From Candidatus Adiutrix intracellularis (GTDB lineage Bacteria; Desulfobacterota; Desulfarculia; Adiutricales; Adiutricaceae): a DNA stretch of 56,799 nucleotides. Shown piece after piece: positions 28,675-38,281 of this stretch. The notes under the pieces are model-generated. The model saw only the letters and a list, made by a program, of their open reading frames with translations. It was not told the DNA's origin and searched no databases. The stretch spans positions 1 to 56,799 of the forward strand of contig LQAA01000047.1 of assembly GCA_001577715.1 (NCBI GenBank), written 5' to 3'. The first letter of the stretch is position 1, and each line of letters starts with the position of its first letter. Both the position numbers and the translations under genes were made by a program.

Positions 28675-30414
28675 TCAATTATCACTTGGGTTAGCAGAAT
28701 AAGGCAGCATCTCGCTTATGGAACTGCCAGCCGGAACCATAGGGTAAACTAAGGCGCTTTGATCCACTATGAATTCTATAATAACTGGTCCGGATATGGT
28801 CAGAGCTTTTTCAATGATTGGGGCAACTTCATCCAGTCTTGTCGCTCGAAAACCTTGAGCCCCGAAAGCTTCGGCTAGCTTAACGAAATCTGGTCCCTGT
28901 CCTAGTAGAGTAGCAGAATAGCGTCGGTTATAAAAAAGCTCCTGCCACTGACGAACCATGCCTAGGCAACCGTTATTGATGATTACTATCTTAATGGGTA
29001 GTTTTTCTTCGACAATAGTTACTAATTCTTGAATATTCATAAGAATGGAACCATCACCTGTAATGTCAATGACCAGAGCTTCCGGTCGAGCGATCTGGAC
29101 GCCGATAGCTGCTGGTAGACCGAAACCCATAACTCCTAGACCGCCAGAAGAAATAAAGTGACGGGGTTGGTCATGCAAAAAATATTGGGCGGTCCACATC
29201 TGGTGTTGGCCTACTTCAGTGGTGATGATAGGGGTTAGCGCTTTGGTCTTTTCATACAGGGTCTTGATTACAGTTTGTGGGCTGATAAGTTTTATCCCAG
29301 CTGGCGAGGTGGAAACCGGCCCGTCTTCTAGAGCGCCTTCCTTTTGCCAGGCAGCTATACGATTTAGCCAGATGCGTCGGGCGGTTCGATCGTAGTTAGG
29401 ATATTTCCCCAGTAGATTTAGAATAGCGCTAAGAGCTTGGTGGGCATCGGCTACTAGAGGGACATCGGTGTTAACTCGCTTATGAATGGAAGTAGGATCA
29501 ACATCGATTTGAATAATTTTGGCTTTAGTGGCGAACTGATCTAGGCGGCCGGTGACTCGGTCATCAAAGCGGGCGCCTACAGTCACCAGAAGATCGGCTT
29601 CTTGTACCGCTCGGTTAGCCTGATAAAGGCCGTGTACGCCCAGCATCCCTAAAAAAAGCGGATGAGTACCAGGGAAGCCTCCTAGCCCCATCAGGGTGTT
29701 AGTGACGGGAATATGGAGGCATTCAGCTAGAGTTAGAAGTTTTTCCGAAGCTCCGCTCATTATGACCCCGCCGCCGGCGTAGAGTACCGGTTTTTGAGCC
29801 GAGAGCAGAAGTTCCGCCGCCTTAGCCACCTGCTTTGGGTGGGGTTTTAAGTGGGGTTGATAAGCCTGAAGCTTGATTTTACCAGGATATTTAAATTCTG
29901 CGGTTCCAGTCAGAACATCTTTAGGCAGATCAACTAAAACAGCACCAGGGCGCCCGCTTTGGGCGATAAAGAAGGCTTCTTTAACAATACGAGCCAGGGA
30001 GCCCGTATCGCGTACCAGATAATTATGTTTGGTGATAGACCGGGTTATGCCGACTATATCTATTTCTTGAAAGGCATCGTTACCGATCATCATCCGGGAT
30101 ACTTGGCCGGAGAAGACTAGAATGGGCGTGGAGTCAAGGTTAGCTCCGGCTAGACCCGTAACTGTGTTAGTGGCGCCGGGCCCGCTAGTGACTAGAGTTA
30201 TGCCGGGGCGGCCGGTGGCCCGGGCGTAGCCTTCGGCGGCATGAACTGCCGCCTGTTCGTGGCGAGTTAGAACGAAACGCAGTCCGCTGGTCATCAGGTA
30301 ATGGTGAACGTCAATTGTGGCGGCGCCTGGATAACCAAAAATTACTTTCACATCTTCTTTTTTCCAGCACTCGATCAAAATTTGGGCGCCTGTTAATTCG
30401 GACATTTTTACCAT
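28675..30414 (-). CDS. ilvB: Acetolactate synthase large (catalytic) subunit
   Basis: 579 residues. ThDP enzyme making acetolactate or acetohydroxybutyrate. The catalytic Glu lies in LTRHEQAAVHAAEGYARATG. FAD-binding and central domains are intact (PVLYAGGGVIMSG, RFDDRVTGRL). The ThDP/Mg motif is GDGSILMNIQELVTIVEEKL ending in NN. First gene of ilvB-ilvH-ilvC-pyrE, 128 bases after the DUF465 gene. That spacer contains a possible leader peptide rich in branched-chain residues, listed separately. Confidence 0.97.
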   Translation of the reverse strand: MVKMSELTGAQILIECWKKEDVKVIFGYPGAATIDVHHYLMTSGLRFVLTRHEQAAVHAAEGYARATGRPGITLVTSGPGATNTVTGLAGANLDSTPILVFSGQVSRMMIGNDAFQEIDIVGITRSITKHNYLVRDTGSLARIVKEAFFIAQSGRPGAVLVDLPKDVLTGTAEFKYPGKIKLQAYQPHLKPHPKQVAKAAELLLSAQKPVLYAGGGVIMSGASEKLLTLAECLHIPVTNTLMGLGGFPGTHPLFLGMLGVHGLYQANRAVQEADLLVTVGARFDDRVTGRLDQFATKAKIIQIDVDPTSIHKRVNTDVPLVADAHQALSAILNLLGKYPNYDRTARRIWLNRIAAWQKEGALEDGPVSTSPAGIKLISPQTVIKTLYEKTKALTPIITTEVGQHQMWTAQYFLHDQPRHFISSGGLGVMGFGLPAAIGVQIARPEALVIDITGDGSILMNIQELVTIVEEKLPIKIVIINNGCLGMVRQWQELFYNRRYSATLLGQGPDFVKLAEAFGAQGFRATRLDEVAPIIEKALTISGPVIIEFIVDQSALVYPMVPAGSSISEMLPYSANPSDN

Positions 30415-30420
30415 TCCATC

Positions 30421-30513
30421 CTAGCTTCCGGGGGTTGCCCGAAGGCCCTTTAACTTTCGTACCTTAATAGGATTATTTTTAAGGATGAATAAGACCAACC
30501 ACCAAGGATTCAC
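30421..30513 (-). CDS. Possible ilv leader peptide
   Basis: A 30-codon frame starts at a GTG (30513) and stops seven bases before ilvB. It includes WWLVLFIL, six of eight residues being Leu, Val, Ile or Phe, as expected for an attenuation peptide controlling branched-chain synthesis. A GC-rich inverted repeat (CTTCGGG / CCCCCGGAAG) covers its end. There is no good ribosome site and no T-run terminator before ilvB, so control, if any, might act on ilvB translation. Could be chance. Confidence 0.3.
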   Translation of the reverse strand: MNPWWLVLFILKNNPIKVRKLKGLRATPGS

Positions 30514-30542
30514 CCCGAGAGCTAGTGGTTTGACGAGTTTTA

Positions 30543-30764
30543 TTAAACTTGGTGCTGGTTGAGGATATGTTGAATTTTATCTTTAACCACTAGTTTAGCT
30601 TTTTGGATTTTTTTACGCTCCAGATCTTCTTCTGGTGCTAAGTAGGGTCGGCGGTTTAAGTTTTCTAGCTTAATTTTAAATGCCTGGTGTTTTTCTACTA
30701 ATAGCCTAAGTTTAGGATTCTCCGGGATTAGTTTTTCTACTAGAGCTGCTTCATGTGCTTCCAT
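30543..30764 (-). CDS. DUF465 (YdcH-like) small helical protein
   Basis: 73 residues from the ATG at 30764, which has AGGAGG ten bases upstream. The frame extends further upstream into lptD but without a better site. The sequence matches the short DUF465 pattern: NPKLRLLVEKHQAFKIKLENL, PYLAPEEDLERKKIQKAKL, DKIQHIL. It should form a two-helix hairpin with coiled-coil character. Biochemical function is unknown for the family. It sits between lptD and ilvB. Confidence 0.85.
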   Translation of the reverse strand: MEAHEAALVEKLIPENPKLRLLVEKHQAFKIKLENLNRRPYLAPEEDLERKKIQKAKLVVKDKIQHILNQHQV

Positions 30765-30780
30765 AAAAATATTTCCTCCT

Positions 30781-33177
30781 CTAATAAAAGAAGTGGCTGT
30801 CGTTAGATGTTTCTTCATTATTTTCAAAGCCAATAGTTCCTAGGCCCAGAAGATCTACTATTAGGCCGACAGCTTGGTCATCGTAAGTTTTGGAATAGAT
30901 TAGTCCTAAACCATAACATTGGGCCTGATAGATAAGTTGAGCATTGGTTTCCGTAGCTTGCCTGCTATTTATGTCAAATCGAGTAAAGACACGAGTTTTC
31001 CATTCTGAATTGAGAAAAAGAGTTAGTTCGCTTCTAATTTCCTGATATTCGTCAAAGACCCCCTGGCCGAAAGTAATTTTCGGGTCATTATAATCGTAAG
31101 TTAAAGTTAATTTATCGCCGTTAAGGTCTCCTAAACTCACACTAGCGTCATGACTGCTGGCGTTACCGTTGCGACTGTCGAAGGCAGAAATTATTTTAGC
31201 GGAAAGATAGGAGTTAAAGAAAGCTTCTAATTCTACTTCCAGAGGTCCTGATCCGCGGCCATAATAGTTGGTGTTATAATGGTGGTTATATAAGTCTGAA
31301 GTTAGATCGGCATCGTTAGCGAATTCATAGCTAGTCCAGAGCCCAAATTTTAAAAATTGAAAGTAGTCGTAGCCGGCGATGATTTCACCCGATTCATTAG
31401 TCTTTGTTTCGGTTTTGGAGACGAGGGTATTTTGGAGTCCATAGCGAGCGGTTTGGCGGGGTAGTCGTCGGTCAAAAAGATCCCAATAAGGCAGATTACC
31501 CTGGTTATGTGGGGCTTTAATATAATTTAAGGTTATGGTCGGGGTTAGTTGATGGCGGGTGGCCATCGCCTGCCCGGGACCACCGTCGAAAATTCGGTTA
31601 AAGGTAGTGGAGATTTCGGCCTCCATGGAACCAGTCAGACAGTTATCTAAATTATCGTGGCGGGCATTGTTAACGGCTAGATTCGTTACGGGGCGATGGC
31701 CGGAGGCGGCGTAAGTGGTTAATTCCAGATCACCATCCAATTTTAAAATAGCCAGATTGCTAACTGGAACCGTCCAATTTAGGGAGGGGTTAAGCCAGAG
31801 ACGGTGGCTTGTTTCATCAGTGTAATTGATAGGACTGGAATTACGATAGAAATAATCATAACGGGTGCCTAGAGAAAAACGGGACTTATTATTGGTCTCA
31901 GAGAGGCTACGACTAACAATGTCGTACTGTAAAGCGGGTAGACGCTGGATGGTATCTCGATTATTTTCCTGATAAAGGTTCTGGGTGTAATAGAGACCGC
32001 CCCGGATTTGGGTATCGTAGTTTAGTTTTTGGGCGTAAAGTTCAGTAGTGCGGTTAGGATCTAGTGCTTCATTTACGGTGTGACCGAAAGTCTGGCTGAA
32101 GATCATATTGGTTTGGTTAAAACCATCCTGATCAGAAGCAAATTCATAAAGTAAAAGGGGATCGGAAGCTAAATCTACATTTAAAGTCAGATCCCAACTG
32201 TTCACGTTCCACTGATTTTGAGCGCGTAGCCAAAAGCGTTCTTTAGCGGCTATATTGGTAGTATTGTTGATATAGTTGTAATATTTCGGATCGTGATCTC
32301 TGAGATGGCTAACTTGCCAGATGCCGCGACTGCGTTCAAGGTGGTAGCGTCCTTCTAGTGATATGGCTAACCCCCGTTTTTGGCGCCAGATCGGGGTGAA
32401 AGTTAGATCGTGATTCTCTCCAGTGGTCCAGAAGATTGGTAGAGCTGTTTTTAAACCATCATGGGTGGAAGAGGTAATAGTTGGCCTTAAGATACCGCTT
32501 TGGCGTTCATTTTTAACGGGAAAGAGGAAATAGGGGGTAGCGAAAAAGGGAAGGGTGCTGCCCATTCCTTTAAAAATTACTCCCGTGGCGGAAGCATAAC
32601 CGCCCTCAGTAATGCTGAGATGGTCAGCATGGATAGTCCAAGCTGGGGTGGGGCCATTACAGGTAGTAGCTGTACCATCTTCAATCTCAAATTCTTTTTC
32701 ACCCAGACGTTCGATAATTTCACCACTTAGATAGTAGTTATTTTTGGGAAAGAAAGCCCGGCCGTTGTATATTTTGGCTATGGATAGATCTAGATTGACT
32801 AAGGCCCTTTCAGCCAGAAGAGTAAAATTAGGTGAGGTGAGACGAATATTTCCGTCTAGTTCTGCAGACCTAGTGTTATTATGCCAGACGGCTTGGTTAG
32901 CGGTGATATTTTCCTGATCCCGTACTAGACTGACATGGCCTAGAAAGCGGGTCAGACCGCGTACCTCGTCGTGTTCAATAGTGTCAGCCCGAATAATGAT
33001 TATCTTTTCGCCTTCAATAACGACTTCAACATAATTTTCCTTTGCTGCCAAACTGTCGGTTGGCCATAGCCAGCAGAGAACTATACTCAAGGTACAAAAA
33101 AAAACGACTATGCCTAAAGACCAATATCGCTGGCTTTTTTTGGCCTGAGGGTAGGTAATGACGGTGGCTTGGATCAA
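30781..33177 (-). CDS. lptD: LPS assembly outer-membrane protein LptD
   Basis: 798 residues. Outer-membrane beta-barrel with LptE that inserts lipopolysaccharide into the outer leaflet. A signal/anchor helix lies at about residues 20-42 (LGIVVFFCTLSIVLCWLW), followed by the OstA/LptA-like jelly-roll (ADTIEHDEVRGLTRFLGHVSL, ITANQAVWHNNTRSAELDGN) and a long barrel rich in alternating aromatics. Family marks are CNGPTPAW and TPYFLFPVKNERQSGIL. Start is TTG, with no better in-frame start. Cysteines are fewer than in E. coli LptD. Its retention, with gmhA, implies that the cell still makes a heptose-containing outer membrane. Confidence 0.92.
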   Translation of the reverse strand: MIQATVITYPQAKKSQRYWSLGIVVFFCTLSIVLCWLWPTDSLAAKENYVEVVIEGEKIIIIRADTIEHDEVRGLTRFLGHVSLVRDQENITANQAVWHNNTRSAELDGNIRLTSPNFTLLAERALVNLDLSIAKIYNGRAFFPKNNYYLSGEIIERLGEKEFEIEDGTATTCNGPTPAWTIHADHLSITEGGYASATGVIFKGMGSTLPFFATPYFLFPVKNERQSGILRPTITSSTHDGLKTALPIFWTTGENHDLTFTPIWRQKRGLAISLEGRYHLERSRGIWQVSHLRDHDPKYYNYINNTTNIAAKERFWLRAQNQWNVNSWDLTLNVDLASDPLLLYEFASDQDGFNQTNMIFSQTFGHTVNEALDPNRTTELYAQKLNYDTQIRGGLYYTQNLYQENNRDTIQRLPALQYDIVSRSLSETNNKSRFSLGTRYDYFYRNSSPINYTDETSHRLWLNPSLNWTVPVSNLAILKLDGDLELTTYAASGHRPVTNLAVNNARHDNLDNCLTGSMEAEISTTFNRIFDGGPGQAMATRHQLTPTITLNYIKAPHNQGNLPYWDLFDRRLPRQTARYGLQNTLVSKTETKTNESGEIIAGYDYFQFLKFGLWTSYEFANDADLTSDLYNHHYNTNYYGRGSGPLEVELEAFFNSYLSAKIISAFDSRNGNASSHDASVSLGDLNGDKLTLTYDYNDPKITFGQGVFDEYQEIRSELTLFLNSEWKTRVFTRFDINSRQATETNAQLIYQAQCYGLGLIYSKTYDDQAVGLIVDLLGLGTIGFENNEETSNDSHFFY

Positions 33178-33213
33178 ATAGAGTTTTCCATTAAAATAGA
33201 TGGGTAAATCCCG

Positions 33214-34551
33214 TTAGTTAGATTCCACGTCACCTAAATTTTTTAAGTAGGCTAGACTTTCGCCTACCATGAAAAGAGAGCCGCTTAAGATTGCCAAATC
33301 GCCGGTTTTAACTTCGGCGGCAACGACAGTAAAAACGTCTTTAAGTTTTGGGTGGAGTGTGACGGGTATTTTGGGTGGTCCAAAAGAGGCTGTAATTTTT
33401 TCTAGTAAATTTTCCGGGGTGGCGGCCCGGTTAAATTTAGGGCGAGTTAGGTATAGGCGGTCGACCTTTTGTAAAATAGGCCCCAGCACTCCAGGAATAT
33501 TTTTATCAGCCATGACTCCAGCAATAAGATGAAGTCGGTGGTATGGTCTTTCTTTTAACATCCGGGCCAGAGCTTCGGCCCCAGCCGGGTTGTGAGCTCC
33601 GTCTAATAAAAGAGGGACTCTAGCCTTTGGGCCAATCGGGGGCCAGGAACCAGCCGGAAAGATTTCGGCTCGGCCTGGCCAGTATGATTTTTTCAATCCA
33701 GCGCGAATATTTTCTTCGCTGGCAGCAAAACCATTTTCTAGCAGGAGCGATAGAAGAGTTAGAGCTACGGCGGCGTTGTCAGCCTGGTGAGAACCGGCCA
33801 AGCCTATTGCCAAGTTGGTCAGGCTTTGGTCTCCCTTACGGTAGTTAATTGTAGGGTGACCAGAATCGTCTCGGTTGGTAATTTCAGTCATAAAGTCCCG
33901 ATCTAAAATAAGTATCGGGCTGTTTTGGGTAGAAGCCGTTTTTTCAATGACATTCTTGGCCTCATTTAGAAGCTTTCCACAGACTACAGGAATACCTGGT
34001 TTGATTATACCAGCCTTTTCGACAGCAATTTTAGTTATTGTTTCGCCGAGATGCTCTGTGTGTTCTAGAGTAACGTTAATAATGGCCGAGATTAGGGGTT
34101 CAATGACATTAGTGGAGTCAAGACGGCCTCCAAGACCGGCCTCAATAATGGCCAGGTCAGTTTTTTGTTCCTTAAAATATAAAAAAGCCAGAGCCGTGAC
34201 GAATTCAAAAAAAGTTGGCGGTGAATCCGGATCTAAACTGGACCATATTCTGGCGCTGAGCCGCAAAATATCGTCTTCACTGATTAATTCATCCGCGATC
34301 GCAATGCGTTCGCGAAAAGTTATTAAATGAGGTGAGGTGTAAAAGCCGACCCGGTAACCGCTTTCAGTGAGGATGTTTTTTAACAGTAGCCCTACTGAAC
34401 CCTTACCATTAGTTCCGGCGAGATGAACGAATTTTTGGCCTAAATGGGGGTTTCCCAATTTAGCTAGTATATTTAGTATATTATCTAACCCGAATTTCAT
34501 TCCGAATTTCTGTAGATCGAACATCCGCTGTATTTCATTTTTATAGGTCAT
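33214..34551 (-). CDS. folC: Bifunctional dihydrofolate / folylpolyglutamate synthase
   Basis: 445 residues. Mur-ligase-type ATP enzyme adding glutamate to dihydropteroate and folates. The P-loop is VHLAGTNGKGSVGLLLKN. The family omega loop is TSPHLITFRERI, the metal-binding segment EAGLGGRLDSTNVIEP, and the C-domain LDGAHNPAGAEAL. It lies 23 bases after uvrD with no clear ribosome site, so it is probably translated by coupling. An internal ATG ten codons in is a possible alternative start. Confidence 0.94.
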   Translation of the reverse strand: MTYKNEIQRMFDLQKFGMKFGLDNILNILAKLGNPHLGQKFVHLAGTNGKGSVGLLLKNILTESGYRVGFYTSPHLITFRERIAIADELISEDDILRLSARIWSSLDPDSPPTFFEFVTALAFLYFKEQKTDLAIIEAGLGGRLDSTNVIEPLISAIINVTLEHTEHLGETITKIAVEKAGIIKPGIPVVCGKLLNEAKNVIEKTASTQNSPILILDRDFMTEITNRDDSGHPTINYRKGDQSLTNLAIGLAGSHQADNAAVALTLLSLLLENGFAASEENIRAGLKKSYWPGRAEIFPAGSWPPIGPKARVPLLLDGAHNPAGAEALARMLKERPYHRLHLIAGVMADKNIPGVLGPILQKVDRLYLTRPKFNRAATPENLLEKITASFGPPKIPVTLHPKLKDVFTVVAAEVKTGDLAILSGSLFMVGESLAYLKNLGDVESN

Positions 34552-34574
34552 TTATAGTAATTCGTTTTAACTCA

Positions 34575-36791
34575 TTAGACTAACGTTAGTTTCGCGTAAA
34601 GCATTATAACACTTTTTTCCCCAAAGAGGTCAAAATCAATAACAGCTTTGGGGCCGTTTATTTTAATTACTCGACCAACCCCATAAATAGGGTGGCAGAC
34701 GCGCTGTCCCGTCGTCGCTTCAGTTACACTTGGTTTTATCTGGGCCGGTGGCCTATACTTAAAGGTAGAGAAGTTTGATAAATTTTCTTTCTTATAATTG
34801 TATCCTAAATTTACTCCAATATTTAATAGTTCTTTTGGATCTAATTTGCGGTTATTTTGCCATAAAGCCGCTCCGGCTGTCGGGGGGAGGGCGGTTAAAA
34901 AACGACTGGGGGCGGCTAAAGTCCCGGTGCGGCGATCGATGATGCCCAAAGGGAGCATGATAAATAGAATGTCTTTGGCTCTGGTTACCGCTACATACAT
35001 CAAACGCCGCTCTTCTTCAATTTCAGCAGCCGAACGGGCGGCGTAGGAGGGGGGAAAACAGCCTTCCACCGCTGAGAGAATGAAAACTATCTTCCATTCC
35101 AGACCCTTAGCTGAGTGAACGGTAGAAAGGGTTAGGCCTGGATTTATTCCCTGAGGGGGCAAATGTCTCTGTTGGGGAGGGTCCAGAGTTAAGTCGTCAA
35201 GAAAGGTGCGTAGGTCCTTCTGTTTTTCCGCCATGCGGAGGAGTTCTTTGAGATCAGCCAGGCGATCCGGCCAGTCATCAGGGTAGAGATCACGCATTTT
35301 AGGTAGGTAAAATTCGGCCGTCCTCTGGGCCTTTAGTGCTAATTCATTACCTTCCTGGCTAATCTCAGCCATAAGTTTAGCCAAGGAGAGAAAATTTTTT
35401 TGAGCTTTATTTTTAAGGGGGGCGGAATTAAGATCCAGAAGCCTTTCTCTCAACCCGGCCTGCCAGTGAACTATATCTTCGGCTCCTTTAAGACCAATAC
35501 CTTCTACCATATTTAAAATACGTCTCAGGGAAATACTGTCAGCCGGGTTGGCCGCGCAGCGGAGGAAAGCTATAAAATCTTTTATGTGGGCTGATTCTAA
35601 GAATTTACGGCCACCATATTTAGTATAGGGGATACGTCGGCGTACTAGTTCTATCTCTAGATCGAAGGAGAGGGAAGAAGCCCGGAAGAGGACGGCTATA
35701 TCTTTAAGCTGTAAGCCCTGATCAATGAATTCTTCAATTTTGGCGGCTACAGTGCCGGCTTCATCAGTTTGATCTTGTACGACCAGAAGCATGGGAGCCA
35801 GACCCGGTCCGCGAACCGCCACTAGAGTTTTGTCATATTTTTCGTGCGCCTGGGCGATGAGGTGGTTAGCTAGAAGAACTATGGGTTCCTGGCTGCGATA
35901 GTTTTCTTCCAGTTTCAATATTTTAGCCCCAGGGAAGATTTTAGGAAAATCCATAATATTTCGAAAACTAGCCCCTCTGAAAGCATAGATGGACTGAGCA
36001 TCGTCGCCTACGGCGGTAACCCTTAAATGATCTTTTCCTAAAAGGTAAATTAGGCGGGCTTGAACAGGGTTGGTATCCTGATACTCATCAACCAAAATAT
36101 GATCATAGCGGGCGGCGAGGCGTTGGCGTACATCTTCGTAATTACTTAGGATAATTTCAAGGCCGGTCAGTAGATCGTCGAAATCCATCAGAGCGTTTTT
36201 TATTTTATGATTGTGGTATTCTTTAGCGATTTGGTTAATTAGGGGGGCATATTCAATAAAGTGAATAAAATTTTCAGAGATGACCTTAAAAATAGGGTGA
36301 TCTTTATTAACTGCCTGGCTGATTATGCTTAGAAGAGCCCTTTTTTGGGGGAAGCGTTTGTGTCGTTTAATCTCAGAAAAACTAGATCTGATACGGGCGA
36401 TAAGGGACTCGGCGTCGTCCTGATCCATTATACTAAAGCCGGTTTGGTAGCCTAGCAGATGGGCCTGAGGTTTGAGGAGAGAATTAGCTAAAGAGTGAAA
36501 AGTGCCTCCGGAAACTTGAGTAGCGCGCTTACCTACCAGAGCGGTGGCCCGCCCCAACATTTCTTGGGCGGTCTTACGAGTGAAAGTTAAAAGAAGGATA
36601 GCTGGCGGCGGAATCCCCTTATCGACCAGAAAGGCTACTCTGTGGACTAAAGTCCTAGTTTTACCACTACCAGCTCCGGCAACTATGAGTAGAGGACCGT
36701 CTTCATAAGTAGCCGCCGTTAATTGGGAAGAGTTCAGGTGTGAAGCTAGATCGAGCGCAGTTATTTGTGAATCTTTAAAAAAGCGATTCAT
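34575..36791 (-). CDS. UvrD/PcrA-type superfamily 1 DNA helicase
   Basis: 738 residues. Motif I VAGAGSGKTRTLVHRVAFLV, motif II DEYQDTNPVQ, motif III DDAQSIYAFRGA, motif IV LEENYRSQEPIV, motif V STVHSAKGLEW and motif VI MYVAVTRAKD are all present. A C-terminal segment (HPIYGVGRVIKINGPKAVIDF) resembles the PcrA/UvrD tail that contacts RNA polymerase. 3'-5' helicase for excision or mismatch repair, or removing recombination intermediates. It starts two bases after the cobA-hemD stop. Whether it is UvrD or PcrA is only naming. Confidence 0.93.
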   Translation of the reverse strand: MNRFFKDSQITALDLASHLNSSQLTAATYEDGPLLIVAGAGSGKTRTLVHRVAFLVDKGIPPPAILLLTFTRKTAQEMLGRATALVGKRATQVSGGTFHSLANSLLKPQAHLLGYQTGFSIMDQDDAESLIARIRSSFSEIKRHKRFPQKRALLSIISQAVNKDHPIFKVISENFIHFIEYAPLINQIAKEYHNHKIKNALMDFDDLLTGLEIILSNYEDVRQRLAARYDHILVDEYQDTNPVQARLIYLLGKDHLRVTAVGDDAQSIYAFRGASFRNIMDFPKIFPGAKILKLEENYRSQEPIVLLANHLIAQAHEKYDKTLVAVRGPGLAPMLLVVQDQTDEAGTVAAKIEEFIDQGLQLKDIAVLFRASSLSFDLEIELVRRRIPYTKYGGRKFLESAHIKDFIAFLRCAANPADSISLRRILNMVEGIGLKGAEDIVHWQAGLRERLLDLNSAPLKNKAQKNFLSLAKLMAEISQEGNELALKAQRTAEFYLPKMRDLYPDDWPDRLADLKELLRMAEKQKDLRTFLDDLTLDPPQQRHLPPQGINPGLTLSTVHSAKGLEWKIVFILSAVEGCFPPSYAARSAAEIEEERRLMYVAVTRAKDILFIMLPLGIIDRRTGTLAAPSRFLTALPPTAGAALWQNNRKLDPKELLNIGVNLGYNYKKENLSNFSTFKYRPPAQIKPSVTEATTGQRVCHPIYGVGRVIKINGPKAVIDFDLFGEKSVIMLYAKLTLV

Positions 36792-36793
36792 TA

Positions 36794-38281
36794 TTAGCCT
36801 TTTGTAAAATATTCTCGCACCGCGGCGATTAGACTTTCCAAGTCGGCTTTTTTCGCTTCGACTACTACCTGGAAACCAAGTTTTCTAGCCGTTTGGCTGG
36901 TTATTGGGCCGATAGAGGCAGATTTAAATTCTCGCCGTTTTTTCGACGGTACCATGGCTGCAAGGCCTGCAGCGGTGGATGAACTAGTTAAAATTACTAA
37001 ATCTGGAGTATCTGGTAGGGGGATTGGCCAGGATGCGTTCACAGTTCGGTAGACCGGGAGGTCTTCCACTTCAGCTCCGGCTTCGGTTAGACCTCGAGGG
37101 AGGATGTCTCTGGCTTCGTTAGCTCGGGCTAAAATAATTTTCTGGCCTTTTATTCCGGTTTGTTTTAGTGATTCTAAGAGCCCTTCGGCCACGAATTTTT
37201 CAGCGGATAGATCTGGTTTAAGACCAAAAGGAACTAGGGCTTCGGCCGTGCCGGAGCCAATGACTGCGATTTTGAGATTAGCCAGGGCCCGGGCATCGCG
37301 GCCGCTATTAAAAAGAGCTTTTAAAAAAAAATCGACGCCCCGGGGGCTGGTAAAGACTAGCCAATGGCGGTCGGTAAGAGTTTTGAAAGTATTTTCCATA
37401 GTAGAAGCAGTAGCTATAGCTTCAATAACTATGGTGGGTCGTTCCCAGACTTCAGCCCCTAATTCGACCAGGGCAGCGGAAAGACGGCTAGTTTGTTCGC
37501 GGCTACGGGTAATCAGAAGGCGGCGTCCAAAGAGTGGCTTAGTTTCAAACCAATTTAATTCCTGCCTTAGATTCACTACTTCACCTACTACTAGCAGAGC
37601 TGGAGGGGTAATATTTTCGGTTGTGGCTTTCTGTAAAATATTATTGAGGGTTCCAACTAGAGTACGTTGACGGTTAGTGGTTCCCCATTGGATTATGGCG
37701 ACAGGGGTTTTCTCGGCTTTTCCGGCGTCAAGAAGGGATTGGCGGATCTGAGTTAAGCTAGCTACGCCCATGACGATGGCCAGAGTGTCTATAGCCGCAG
37801 CGGCTGTCCAATTGTGGGTAGATGCGGCCCGGTCGGGGCGCTTATGGCCAGTCATAAGTAGAGCTTGAGAACTGAAGTCGCGGTGAGTCAAGGGGATACC
37901 GGCGAAGGCAGCGGCAGCAATGACGGAACTTACTCCAGGTACGACCTCGAAAAGTACTCCGGCTTGGGCTAATTTCTGAGCCTCTTCTCCCCCCCGTCCA
38001 AAGATATATGGGTCACCACCTTTGAGTCTTACTACCCGAAACCCAGCTTTAGCTTCGCGGATTAGGAGGTGGTTAATTTCATCTTGAGACAGAGTGTGGT
38101 AACCGGACTGCTTGCCTACATAGATTAATTGGCAGTCGGTCGGGGCTAGGTTTAGTATCTCCGTTCCGGCCAGATGGTCATAAACTAGCTTTTCAGCCTG
38201 TCGAAGCAATTCCGCGCCTCTTAGAGTCAATAAATTTAAAGGTCCGGGGCCAGCTCCTACTAGATAAACGATGCCTTTCAT
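36794..38281 (-). CDS. Fused uroporphyrinogen-III C-methyltransferase and uroporphyrinogen-III synthase (CobA-HemD)
   Basis: 495 residues. Residues 1-245 are a SAM-dependent methyltransferase: VYLVGAGPGPLNLLTLRGAE, VVRLKGGDPYIFGRGGEEAQ, VPGVSSVIAAAAFAGIPLTHR. Residues ~250-495 are HemD (LFGRRLLITRSREQTSRL, WLVFTSPRGVDFFLKAL, LTSSSTAAGL). The pair cyclises hydroxymethylbilane to uroporphyrinogen III and methylates it to precorrin-2, feeding siroheme or B12. ATGA overlap with hemC, which supplies its substrate. This fusion is common in anaerobic bacteria. Without the next genes here, the end product is not known. Confidence 0.94.
   Translation of the reverse strand: MKGIVYLVGAGPGPLNLLTLRGAELLRQAEKLVYDHLAGTEILNLAPTDCQLIYVGKQSGYHTLSQDEINHLLIREAKAGFRVVRLKGGDPYIFGRGGEEAQKLAQAGVLFEVVPGVSSVIAAAAFAGIPLTHRDFSSQALLMTGHKRPDRAASTHNWTAAAAIDTLAIVMGVASLTQIRQSLLDAGKAEKTPVAIIQWGTTNRQRTLVGTLNNILQKATTENITPPALLVVGEVVNLRQELNWFETKPLFGRRLLITRSREQTSRLSAALVELGAEVWERPTIVIEAIATASTMENTFKTLTDRHWLVFTSPRGVDFFLKALFNSGRDARALANLKIAVIGSGTAEALVPFGLKPDLSAEKFVAEGLLESLKQTGIKGQKIILARANEARDILPRGLTEAGAEVEDLPVYRTVNASWPIPLPDTPDLVILTSSSTAAGLAAMVPSKKRREFKSASIGPITSQTARKLGFQVVVEAKKADLESLIAAVREYFTKG

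Noticed and set aside
37104-37670. 188-codon plus-strand frame inside cobA-hemD
   Set aside because: Same reason: antisense shadow of a clear gene, no recognisable motifs.
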